Of a stretch of 7,680 nucleotides of DNA, positions 1 to 6,563 are shown one piece after another; within the stretch, counting starts at the first letter, position 1, and each line of letters begins with the position of its first letter. This stretch comes from an uncultured Succinatimonas sp. (GTDB lineage: Bacteria; Pseudomonadota; Gammaproteobacteria; Enterobacterales; Succinivibrionaceae). The DNA lies in assembly GCF_905203285.1 (NCBI RefSeq), contig NZ_CAJKVK010000089.1, forward strand, positions 1 to 7,680, in the 5' to 3' direction. Made by a program: the position numbers and the translations under genes. The notes under the pieces are model-generated. The model searched no databases, was not told the origin of the DNA, and worked only from the letters and a program-made list of their open reading frames with translations.

Positions 1-39
1 CGGAGGAAAAAAGAAAGAGCTGCTATACTACATAAAAAA

Positions 40-327
40 TCAGGCGATCCGGGTTGTATCCATTACTTTACCGCTTTGGTTTTGAGCAAAGTATTCCTTT
101 ACGTCGCTCTTGCGTGAGTCACGAATGATAGTGGCATCTTTAGCGGCAAGCAAAGTGTCAAAAATCTTCTGTTCATTTTGGTTTAAAGCAACTTTATGCT
201 GAACGCTTTCTACATCGGTAGGAATAGCAAGGTGCATGAAAATTGCTTCGCCCATTGATTCGGTCATACAGCCGGAAAGAAGAACGGAGAAAGCTACTGC
301 TGATGCGATAAGTAATTTAGCTTTCAT
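40..327 (-). CDS. small putative outer-membrane lipoprotein, unknown function
   Basis: This 95-residue protein is not one I recognise. Its N terminus is a classic lipoprotein signal: Met-Lys-Ala-Lys, a hydrophobic stretch at about residues 5-16, then the lipobox Leu-Ser-Gly-Cys at 17-20. Cys20 would be the lipidated first residue of the mature protein. The next residue is Met rather than Asp, which in gammaproteobacteria favours delivery to the outer membrane. The mature part of about 75 residues is polar, has no further membrane segment and no motif I can name. The ATG at 327 is supported by an AAGGA ribosome binding site seven bases upstream. The gene follows a strong terminator of the preceding MATE gene, so it is probably transcribed alone. 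No terminator is visible in the 39 bases left after its stop. Being a lipoprotein is well supported; any specific role is unknown. Confidence 0.78.
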   Translation of the reverse strand: MKAKLLIASAVAFSVLLSGCMTESMGEAIFMHLAIPTDVESVQHKVALNQNEQKIFDTLLAAKDATIIRDSRKSDVKEYFAQNQSGKVMDTTRIA

Positions 328-346
328 GGAAAAGTCCTTTAATTAA

Positions 347-391
347 ATAATAACGGCATGATTTTACATGACTTTTAATTAATTTTGGTAA
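347..391 (-). promoter_or_regulatory. weak candidate promoter region of the lipoprotein gene
   Basis: The gene must have its own promoter because a terminator lies just upstream. Two minus-strand -10 candidates are visible: TAAAAT at 366-361, with a possible TTACCA -35 at 391-386 but a long 19-bp spacer, and TATTAT at 352-347 with no good -35. Neither is convincing on its own. An inverted repeat (388-393 with 401-406) lies at the upstream edge. Confidence 0.3.
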
Positions 392-406
392 GTTATTTTT
401 ACTTAC
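388..406. repeat. 6-bp inverted repeat GTAAGT-N7-ACTTAC
   Basis: GTAAGT at 388-393 and ACTTAC at 401-406 are perfect inverted copies separated by seven T-rich bases. They lie between the terminator of the MATE gene and the lipoprotein start. This could be a repressor site, but arms this short also occur by chance in AT-rich DNA. Confidence 0.3.
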
Positions 407-408
407 AG

Positions 409-447
409 AAAAATGAAAAAGCGCTGATGACGCAGCATCAACGCTTT
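409..447 (-). terminator. intrinsic terminator of the downstream MATE gene
   Basis: The 12-base arms at 436-447 and 418-429 enclose a 6-base loop. In minus-strand RNA the stem is AAAGCGUUGAUG pairing with CAUCAGCGCUUU. The only non-Watson-Crick pair is a U-G wobble, which would be a C-A mismatch in plus-strand RNA, so the hairpin is best formed by transcripts coming from the MATE gene. The U-rich run UUUUUCAUUUUUC follows. An 18-base A/T palindrome (451-468) touches the MATE stop codon just before the hairpin. Confidence 0.85.
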
Positions 448-467
448 AGAATAAAAAAATTTTTTTA

Positions 468-1871
468 TCAGATTTTAAGTTTCATGCCTTTGGGGATTAA
501 GCGCTTTTTAAATAAGTAAACGATCCTGAAAATATAGAAAATCGCAGCAGTGCTTAAGCCTGCGGTAAATCCTATCCAAAATCCCATTGCGGCAAACTCT
601 TTACCGCCTATATAACCGTAGGCAAGACAGATGCCTAAGGGCATACCGACTATCCAGTATGCGATAAAGGTTACAATAAATATTGTTCGAGAATCTTTAA
701 AACCGCGCAATATTCCTATAGAAATGGCCTGAACTGTATCAGGAAGCTGATAAATAAGAAGGAATGTCAAAAGCTTACTTGCTATGGCAGTAACTTCCAG
801 ATCCGATGTATAAAGAGAAATTATGTAATCGCCGAATATTAAAATTATTGAGATAAAGCAAAGTAAGACAAAAACGTCGATAGTATATACACCCACGGCG
901 GTTCTTTGTGCGCGGTTCCAGTGTCTTGCTCCCATGGCTTCACCGGTTCTTATGGTTGCAGCAGAAGCGATGGACAGCGGAACGATAAATAAGATACCGG
1001 ATACGTTAAGCGCAATAGAATGTCCTGCAACCATATTCGGTCCGAAAGGACTTAAAAGAAAAGAAACAAGAGAGAAGCAGGCTACCTCGATTGTGGTAGA
1101 TATGGCAAGAGGAAAACCTAAACGCAGAAAATTGAAAATATCTTGTTTTTTTACATCATAAAATTGCCTGAAAATACGGAATCTTCTATAGTGGCGGCTT
1201 TTTTGTACATATATAAATAAAGCAATTGTTGCGATATAGATGGAAATTGTTGATGCAACGCCGCAGCCGATACCGCCTAATTCAGGCATTCCGAATTTAC
1301 CGAAAATAAAGATATAGTTAAGCGGAATATGTGCCGCCAACATGACAAATCCGAAGATCAAAGTAGGCAGTGTTTTACCTAACCCTTCACAGTAGGCACG
1401 CATAACGTTATATAAAGCGATTGCCGGGAAACTGAACGCAAGTGCGTATAAATAGCCGGTAGCGACTCGTACCATTTCTTCATTGACATTGGGCATTAAT
1501 TTATACAAGAAATGGGCAAAACATAGTATTACCGCCATCAATAATGAGACTAAAAGACAAATTATGGCAGCCAAATGTACTCGTGCCGGTATTTCATCTG
1601 CTTTTCCTGCACCGCGTAATTGGGCGACAATAGGCTGTAAGGCAAATGAAAGACCAACGATTGCCAAAATTGCCGGCCAATAAAAAGATCCTCCGATAGC
1701 GACACCGCTTAGCTGCTCTGTTCCAGCCGCACCGGCCATTACGGTATCAACGACCGTCATTGAGGTAGAAGCAAGCTGACCGAAAACAATCGGCCAGGCT
1801 AATTTAATAATTCTGTGTATTTCTTTAGGTAAGGTTGGGACTACTTCAGTACCGATACGAACTTCCGACAT
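468..1871 (-). CDS. MATE family multidrug efflux transporter, NorM type
   Basis: This 467-residue protein has the usual MATE length and the 12-helix pattern in two halves. It would sit in the inner membrane and export cationic drugs or metabolites in exchange for Na+ or H+. Family landmarks are present: VDTVMAG in helix 1 with Asp42, PLNYIFIFG at 183-191, Glu262 in helix 7, and Tyr374/Asp378 followed by ILRGFKD. By position, Glu262, Tyr374 and Asp378 match the cation-site residues Glu255, Tyr367 and Asp371 described for Vibrio cholerae NorM, so the exchange mechanism looks intact. The ATG at 1871 has a modest GAGAG ribosome binding site about seven bases upstream. The gene has a TATAAT-type promoter upstream and a strong terminator downstream. 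It is the nearer relative of known NorM proteins of the two tandem MATE genes here. The substrate cannot be read from the sequence. Confidence 0.93.
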   Translation of the reverse strand: MSEVRIGTEVVPTLPKEIHRIIKLAWPIVFGQLASTSMTVVDTVMAGAAGTEQLSGVAIGGSFYWPAILAIVGLSFALQPIVAQLRGAGKADEIPARVHLAAIICLLVSLLMAVILCFAHFLYKLMPNVNEEMVRVATGYLYALAFSFPAIALYNVMRAYCEGLGKTLPTLIFGFVMLAAHIPLNYIFIFGKFGMPELGGIGCGVASTISIYIATIALFIYVQKSRHYRRFRIFRQFYDVKKQDIFNFLRLGFPLAISTTIEVACFSLVSFLLSPFGPNMVAGHSIALNVSGILFIVPLSIASAATIRTGEAMGARHWNRAQRTAVGVYTIDVFVLLCFISIILIFGDYIISLYTSDLEVTAIASKLLTFLLIYQLPDTVQAISIGILRGFKDSRTIFIVTFIAYWIVGMPLGICLAYGYIGGKEFAAMGFWIGFTAGLSTAAIFYIFRIVYLFKKRLIPKGMKLKI

Positions 1872-1937
1872 TAATTGGCTCTCAATGATTGGTTAAATAC
1901 GCAAGATCGCAAACAATTAAAAAATTTTTACAGCTGC

Positions 1938-1965
1938 ATTATACAAGAAGCGTGTAAATTTTTAA
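1938..1965 (-). promoter_or_regulatory. promoter of the canonical MATE gene
   Basis: A perfect TATAAT -10 lies at 1943-1938 on the minus strand. TTAAAA at 1965-1960 is a mediocre -35 (four of six) with a 16-bp spacer. Transcription would start near 1931, giving a leader of about 60 bases. The arms TTTACA (1958-1953) and TGTAAA (1932-1927) form an inverted repeat around the -10. The local sequence TTGTATAATGCAG is almost the same as at the promoter of the neighbouring MATE gene. Confidence 0.55.
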
Positions 1966-2029
1966 TGAAGCCTTGTCTTATCTACAAAGAAAAGTACAAG
2001 GTTTCTTTAGGTAAAATTTTAAATGTTTT

Positions 2030-3403
2030 TTAAAAGATCTTGGCTTTATTGTGTTTTAGCTGACGCCAATGATATAGGATCCTTCTTCTGTAGAGAATAG
2101 ATGCAAAAAACAGACCGCTGAAAATTCCTACCCAAAAGCCTTTAGGTCCGGTGAACGGTGTGTTGATATATTCATAACAGTTTATATATCCGATGGGAAT
2201 TGCCAGGAAGAAAAAAGATAGTACGGTTGTAATGAAGATGATCTTGGTATCCTTAAATCCGCGCAGCAAATATGCCTGGATAGTCTGAAGGTTTTCACAA
2301 ACCTGATTGCAAGCGGCAAAAATAAGTAAGGTTGAGCTTAGTTTTATAACCGCGGTATCTTCGGTGAAAAAGGCTGGCAATTCGTGTCTTAAGGAAAGCA
2401 AAATTGTTATACCGAATGCCATGCTGATAAATGCAATGCGGTAGGCTGCTTTTATTACACGTTTTAATTGTTCTAAGTCATTTTTACCTATAGCGTAGCC
2501 GGTCATGATGGATGACGCTATGCCAAGAGATAAGGGGAAATTGAAGATTAAGGTGGAAAGTGACATGGCAATACTGTTTGCCGATACGCTGACAGGTCCT
2601 AAAGGGCTTAACAGTAAAGCGATTACGGTAAAGCAAAAGCATTCAACAGAGCTAGAAAGGCCTAGCGGCAATGACAGCTTTAAGTAAGCGGTAAGATCTT
2701 TAAATTTGATTTTTGTTTTGTTAACAAAAAATGATGAAAGATAGAGTCTTTTATTACAGCGAATATAAAGTGCTATAAAAAGCGAGCTTAAAAGCATTGA
2801 TATTAATGTGGCGACACCGCATCCCACGCCGCCTAAAGCCGGCATACCGAACTTTCCGAAAATGAATATGTAGTTTAATGGAATGTTGTAGCATAGAGCT
2901 AATAAACCGAAATATAACGTGACTTTGGTTCTTCCCATAGCCTCGCAGTAGGCGCGCATCGACGCAAAAATAGCACCTACGGGAACGCAAAAGGCGATTG
3001 CGGTAATATAACCTTTTGAAACCTCAAACATTCTTGCGTCTGATTCTATATTAAGAACAAAATGGGCTAAAAACAGAAGAATGAGCATTATAAAAAAGCC
3101 GAAGGTAAGACATACTAATAAAGCGCAAAGATGAGAATAAGGAATATCATCGTATTTTTCCGCACCCCTTAAGCGACTTACGATAGGATGAAGTGCCGTA
3201 ATCATTCCGATGGGAAACATAAGACCTGGGAAGAAAAAAGATCCTCCGATTGATACTCCGGCTAAATCTGAAGTACCTGCCATTCCAGCCATGACTATAT
3301 CGGAAATGCCTAAAAGCGCATAAGCAATATTACCGAAAATAATCGGCAGCGCCAGGCGAAAAAGAGAAAGAATTACGGAGCTTACGGATTGTTTTTTAGT
3401 CAT
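2030..3403 (-). CDS. divergent MATE family efflux transporter
   Basis: This 457-residue protein is a second MATE transporter, paralogous to the one at 468-1871. Both share PLNYIFIFGKFGMP, then LGG and GCGVA, and a C-terminal LRGFKD. It keeps the helix-1 acidic residue (Asp35 in SDIVMAG) and the helix-7 glutamate (Glu254 in SSVECFCF). In helix 10, an ungapped alignment with the paralogue puts Glu370 where Asp378 sits and Asn366 where Tyr374 sits, so the cation site is altered. An inner-membrane antiporter is still the best call; the coupling ion and substrate are unknown. The ATG at 3403 is fixed by an in-frame stop two codons upstream, with no other Met nearby, yet no clear Shine-Dalgarno sequence precedes it. 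A promoter overlaps the metG terminator immediately upstream. No convincing terminator follows, so some read-through into the next MATE gene is possible. Confidence 0.92.
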   Translation of the reverse strand: MTKKQSVSSVILSLFRLALPIIFGNIAYALLGISDIVMAGMAGTSDLAGVSIGGSFFFPGLMFPIGMITALHPIVSRLRGAEKYDDIPYSHLCALLVCLTFGFFIMLILLFLAHFVLNIESDARMFEVSKGYITAIAFCVPVGAIFASMRAYCEAMGRTKVTLYFGLLALCYNIPLNYIFIFGKFGMPALGGVGCGVATLISMLLSSLFIALYIRCNKRLYLSSFFVNKTKIKFKDLTAYLKLSLPLGLSSSVECFCFTVIALLLSPLGPVSVSANSIAMSLSTLIFNFPLSLGIASSIMTGYAIGKNDLEQLKRVIKAAYRIAFISMAFGITILLSLRHELPAFFTEDTAVIKLSSTLLIFAACNQVCENLQTIQAYLLRGFKDTKIIFITTVLSFFFLAIPIGYINCYEYINTPFTGPKGFWVGIFSGLFFASILYRRRILYHWRQLKHNKAKIF

Positions 3404-3413
3404 CGTTCAATGC

Positions 3414-3451
3414 ACAAAAAAATACAGGGCAATTTAAAAAAGCCCTGTATT
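3414..3451 (-). terminator. intrinsic terminator of metG
   Basis: The perfect 10-bp inverted repeat AATACAGGGC/GCCCTGTATT (arms 3442-3451 and 3421-3430, 11-base loop) begins 34 bases after the metG stop. On the minus strand it is followed at once by a run of Ts and then by the start codon of the MATE gene 17 bases past the stem. Transcripts coming from metG should end here. The upstream arm overlaps the -10 box of the MATE promoter. Confidence 0.88.
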
Positions 3452-3476
3452 ATACAAATTTAATTAATTATGTTAA
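3449..3476 (-). promoter_or_regulatory. sigma70-type promoter of the divergent MATE gene, inside the metG terminator region
   Basis: On the minus strand TTAACA (3476-3471, five of six) and TATAAT (3454-3449, perfect) are 16 bp apart, just after the metG stop codon. The predicted start is near 3442-3445, at the inner end of the terminator's first arm. RNA made from this promoter would lack most of that arm, so it should escape termination, while read-through from metG would be stopped. The leader would be about 40 bases. Confidence 0.65.
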
Positions 3477-3485
3477 AGATGATGA

Positions 3486-5525
3486 TTAATGTATACGATC
3501 GCCGTTTTTAGCGCCTTCATCAACGGATAATAAGAAAACTTCGGTTCCGCCGGGACCTGCTGCCGTTACCATGCCTTGTGAAAGACCGAATTTCATTTGG
3601 CGCGGTTTTAAGTTTGCGACAACAACGACTTTTCTGCCGATAAGTTTGCTTATGTCAGTGTAGGCATGTTTAATGCCGGCAAAGACCTGACGCTTTTCAA
3701 AGCCAAGATCTACTTCAAGGCGTAAAAGCTTGCGAGCTTCCGGAACTTCTTCAGCTTTAACGATAGTTGCGACGCGTAAATCGACTTTTGCAAAATCATC
3801 AATGGTGATTTCATCGGCTAAAGGTTCAAAATCATTTTTCTTTTCTTCAGCTTTAGGCTGCGGAGCGGCAGTTTTTGCTGCTGCAAGATCCTTTTTACTG
3901 TCCTCAATCATAGCTTCAATATCTTTAGGATCGATTCTTGTAAATAAAGGAGTGAATTTATTAATTTGATGACTTAATAACGGAGCTGCGGCATTATCAA
4001 ATTCCAGCTTATCGTTAAGCAGTTCCTGTGCTTTCTGATAAACCTCAGGAAGAATCGGGCTTAAGTATGTAATTAAAGCTTTAAAGCAGTTGATTCCGTC
4101 AGTGCAGACAGCCTGAAGTTTTTCATCTTGGCCTTCTTGTTTGGCAATTACCCATGGAGCCATCGCATCAATATAGCGGTTAGCCTCATCGGCAAGCGAC
4201 ATTATGGCACGAACTGCATCAGAGTAGTTGCGGCTGTCATATGCTTGCTTGATTTCAGGCATTGCAGCAGCAAATTTTTCCATAAGCGCAGGATCGTTAG
4301 GTTTATCGGCAAGCATTCCGTTAAAGCGCTTATTGATAAATCCTGCGGTACGGGAAGCAAGGTTTACTACTTTACCTACGATGTCTGAATTGACTTTAGC
4401 GACAAAGTCATCAAGAGCAAGGTCTAAATCAACAGCCTGATTATTCATTTTGGAGGCAAAATAGTAACGCAGGCATTCAGGCTTTAAATGTTTTAAATAA
4501 GTGGAAGCTTTAATGAAGGTGCCTTTGGATTTAGACATCTTAGCGCCGTTAACCGTAACGTAGCCGTGAACAAAAATTCCGGTCGGTAAACGGTGATCGG
4601 AGCCTTCTAATGTAGCTGGCCAGAACAGAGAATGGAAATAAAGAATGTCTTTACCGATAAAGTGATAAAGTTCCTTGTCTGAATCCTTATTCCAGAATGA
4701 ATTAAAATCTATTCCGTTTTTGTCGCAGAAATTCTTAAAAGAGGCCATGTAGCCTATCGGAGCATCCAGCCAAACATAGAAATATTTATTGTCGGCATCC
4801 GGAATTTCAAAACCGAAATAAGGGGCGTCTCGGGAGATATCCCAATCTTTAAGACCTTGAGCAAACCACTCTTCAAGTTTGTTTGCCATTTCCTTCGGTA
4901 ATACGCCTGAATTTATGTACTCATGCAAAAAGTCTTTAAATTTAGGCAGATCAAAGAAGTAATGAAGAGATTCTTTTAATATCGGGGTTGCACCGGATAT
5001 CGTGGAATAGGGATCTTTAAGATCGGTAGGATTATAAGTTGCAGAGCAAACTTCGCAGTTATCTCCGTATTGATCGGGAGCTCCGCACTTAGGACAGGTT
5101 CCTTTGACGAAACGATCGGGCAGGAACATGTTTTTCTCAGGATCGTAAAGCTGAGAAATAGTTTTAGTGGTAATAAAACCTTTGTCTCTTAATTTCTTAT
5201 AGATAGTTTGAGAGAAAATACGGTTTTCTTCAGAGTGGGTACGATAGTAGTTGTCGTAATTGATTAAAAAACCGTCAAAGTCTTGTTTGTGTTCTTTTCC
5301 GACTTGGAGAATCAGCTCTTCGGGAGTGATACCCATTTGACCTGCTTTGATCATAACGGGAGTGCCGTGGCAGTCATCGGCACAGACATAGTATACGTTA
5401 TTACCTACAGCTCTTTGAAAACGTACGAAAATATCGGATTGGATATGCTCTAGCATATGGCCTAAGTGAATAGGTCCATTGGCATATGGAAGTGCTGAGG
5501 TGACAAGCATTGAACGTTTGCTCAT
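3486..5525 (-). CDS. metG: methionyl-tRNA synthetase
   Basis: MetG charges tRNA-Met and initiator tRNA with methionine using ATP, in the cytoplasm. The 679-residue length is close to E. coli MetG, which it resembles throughout. In order it shows the class I signature HLGH at 20-23, the zinc knuckle Cys144, Cys147, Cys157 and Cys160, the KMSKS loop at 329-333 within NGAKMSKSKGTF, and the helical anticodon-binding region at about 380-540. A charged, Ala/Lys-rich linker (about 540-570) leads to the C-terminal OB-fold tRNA-binding domain (about 575-679, IDDFAKVDLRVATI), which drives dimer formation in the family. The ATG at 5525 has a good AGAGG ribosome binding site. The gene lies 51 bases behind the EamA transporter with no terminator between and only a weak local promoter candidate (AATAAT -10), so co-transcription is likely. 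It ends at a strong terminator. All key residues are intact. Confidence 0.98.
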   Translation of the reverse strand: MSKRSMLVTSALPYANGPIHLGHMLEHIQSDIFVRFQRAVGNNVYYVCADDCHGTPVMIKAGQMGITPEELILQVGKEHKQDFDGFLINYDNYYRTHSEENRIFSQTIYKKLRDKGFITTKTISQLYDPEKNMFLPDRFVKGTCPKCGAPDQYGDNCEVCSATYNPTDLKDPYSTISGATPILKESLHYFFDLPKFKDFLHEYINSGVLPKEMANKLEEWFAQGLKDWDISRDAPYFGFEIPDADNKYFYVWLDAPIGYMASFKNFCDKNGIDFNSFWNKDSDKELYHFIGKDILYFHSLFWPATLEGSDHRLPTGIFVHGYVTVNGAKMSKSKGTFIKASTYLKHLKPECLRYYFASKMNNQAVDLDLALDDFVAKVNSDIVGKVVNLASRTAGFINKRFNGMLADKPNDPALMEKFAAAMPEIKQAYDSRNYSDAVRAIMSLADEANRYIDAMAPWVIAKQEGQDEKLQAVCTDGINCFKALITYLSPILPEVYQKAQELLNDKLEFDNAAAPLLSHQINKFTPLFTRIDPKDIEAMIEDSKKDLAAAKTAAPQPKAEEKKNDFEPLADEITIDDFAKVDLRVATIVKAEEVPEARKLLRLEVDLGFEKRQVFAGIKHAYTDISKLIGRKVVVVANLKPRQMKFGLSQGMVTAAGPGGTEVFLLSVDEGAKNGDRIH

Positions 5526-5576
5526 TTTTTCCTCTTTGTTATTAAAAATTATTACTAATCTGCGTAACTTGTAATT

Positions 5577-6476
5577 TTAACTTACTTTCGCTTTTTTAGG
5601 CGGAATTTGTGCGATGATCACTGCAGCAAGCATTAATGCGCAGCCCCAAAGTTCTCTTGAAGTCATAACTTCATGAAGGAAAATGCCTCCGAATACGACA
5701 GCCATTACCGATTCAAGCGAGAGAATTAAAGTTGCGATGGTAGGATTCATTCCGCGCTGTCCGACAATTTGTAAAGTATAGGCAACTCCGTTAGACATGA
5801 TTCCAACCCACAGGATTGCAGGCAATGCTCCCATGAATCCTTCATAAGTAATAGTGTCGTGGATCAGCATTAAGAAAAAAGCGACGAAAGATCCTGCAAA
5901 AAACTGTCCGCAGGCAAGCTGTACTCCGTCAACTTTATTGACAAAATAAGCGATAACCAAAATGTGTACGGCAAAAATGATGGCACAGATAAAAATGAGA
6001 AAATCTCCTTTTTCTATGGAAAAGTCCATATCCGGTTTTATACATAGAAAATAAAGACCAAAGACGGATAAAACAACTCCTATCCATACCGATAATCCGA
6101 CTTTTTTAGCTAAGAAGATAGATAAAATCGGAACGAAAATAATGTACATTGAGGTAATGAATCCTGCTTTACCGGCATCAGTGTACACGAGCCCGAATTG
6201 CTGGAATGATTCAGCGGCAACAAGACACATTCCGCAAAAAAAAGATCCTAGAATAAGATCTTTTTTGGATCCGTTATGAATAACTCGTCCGCCTCGCTGC
6301 TTTAATTTATTTAAAAACCAGATGACTGGAATGAGAACGACTCCTCCGATTGCGGTGCGGAAAAAAGTAAAAGTAAAAGGTTCGACATGATCCATGCCGA
6401 TACTTTGAGCAACGAAACCTGATCCCCAAATGGATGCTGTAATAAATAAAAGAATTGATTGACGTAATTGAAACAT
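5577..6476 (-). CDS. EamA-domain (DMT superfamily) inner-membrane transporter
   Basis: This 299-residue protein is almost entirely hydrophobic, with about ten predicted transmembrane helices arranged as two EamA repeats, the normal size for the drug/metabolite transporter superfamily. Typical motifs are SIWGSGFVAQ near residue 15, the segment AGKAGFITSMYIIFVPI at about 101-117 closing the first repeat, and SLESVMAVVFGGIFLHE at about 253-269 in the second. Members export amino acids, nucleotides, drugs or other small metabolites; the substrate cannot be told here. The ATG at 6476 has an AAGGA ribosome binding site about ten bases upstream, which is buried in a perfect hairpin. A sigma70-type promoter lies just before it. 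The close spacing to metG suggests one transcription unit; that need not mean a shared function, although a role in amino-acid export would be compatible with it. Confidence 0.92.
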   Translation of the reverse strand: MFQLRQSILLFITASIWGSGFVAQSIGMDHVEPFTFTFFRTAIGGVVLIPVIWFLNKLKQRGGRVIHNGSKKDLILGSFFCGMCLVAAESFQQFGLVYTDAGKAGFITSMYIIFVPILSIFLAKKVGLSVWIGVVLSVFGLYFLCIKPDMDFSIEKGDFLIFICAIIFAVHILVIAYFVNKVDGVQLACGQFFAGSFVAFFLMLIHDTITYEGFMGALPAILWVGIMSNGVAYTLQIVGQRGMNPTIATLILSLESVMAVVFGGIFLHEVMTSRELWGCALMLAAVIIAQIPPKKAKVS

Positions 6477-6481
6477 TTTTT

Positions 6482-6500
6482 TGCTTTCCTTTGGAAAGCA
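6482..6500 (-). promoter_or_regulatory. 5' hairpin enclosing the EamA ribosome binding site
   Basis: TGCTTTCC (6500-6493) and GGAAAGCA (6489-6482) form a perfect 8-bp stem with a three-base AAA loop in the minus-strand transcript. The downstream arm and loop contain the AAGGA Shine-Dalgarno sequence, and a run of A residues leads to the ATG. The upstream promoter predicts a start at about 6497-6499, so the hairpin would be the very 5' end of the mRNA. It could lower translation or protect the 5' end. No U-tract follows, so it is not a terminator. Confidence 0.55.
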
Positions 6501-6503
6501 GAT

Positions 6504-6532
6504 ATTTTAAAAGGTTGTGCCAATGCTCTCAA
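6504..6532 (-). promoter_or_regulatory. sigma70-type promoter of the EamA-metG unit
   Basis: On the minus strand TTGAGA (6532-6527, five of six) and TAAAAT (6509-6504, five of six) are exactly 17 bp apart. The predicted start at about 6497-6499 leaves a leader of only about 21-23 bases before the EamA ATG. The promoter overlaps an imperfect hairpin downstream of the OB-fold gene. Confidence 0.6.
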
Positions 6533-6546
6533 GTGAGCAAACACAA
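6515..6546 (-). terminator. possible weak terminator after the OB-fold gene
   Basis: Two stacked 5-bp helices are possible: TTGTG/CACAA outside (6542-6546 with 6515-6519) and TGCTC/GAGCA inside (6535-6539 with 6524-6528), separated by a small internal loop. CCTTTT follows in the minus-strand transcript. The stem is short and the U-run brief, so termination would be partial at best. Confidence 0.35.
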
Positions 6547-6563
6547 TGTTTTTTAATAGTGCG

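Noticed and set aside
1..39. Possible terminator or new gene after the lipoprotein stop
   Set aside because: The 39 bases show no stable hairpin and no start codon leading to an open frame; the window ends too soon to judge.
451..468. Perfect 18-base palindrome ATAAAAAAA/TTTTTTTAT touching the MATE stop codon
   Set aside because: It is only A and T with no loop and is best seen as the A-rich side of the neighbouring terminator rather than a separate site.
934..1161. Plus-strand open frames inside the MATE, metG and OB-fold genes
   Set aside because: They lie opposite well-supported genes, have no ribosome binding site or recognisable protein pattern, and follow the codon shadow of the real frame.
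1971..2001. Inverted repeat CCTTGT/ACAAGG after the stop of the divergent MATE gene, as a terminator
   Set aside because: The loop is 19 bases, an alternative short stem competes, and the sequence after it in the transcript (CTTCATTAAAAATTT) is not a U-tract.
2754..2990. Minus-strand open frame within the divergent MATE gene
   Set aside because: It overlaps the transporter in another frame; the transporter frame has clear conserved motifs through the same region.
1876..6532. Shared octamer TTGAGAGC in the MATE leader (near 1880) and in the EamA promoter (near 6530)
   Set aside because: Eight bases shared once in 7.7 kb, at different positions relative to the genes, is close to chance and gives no coherent site.
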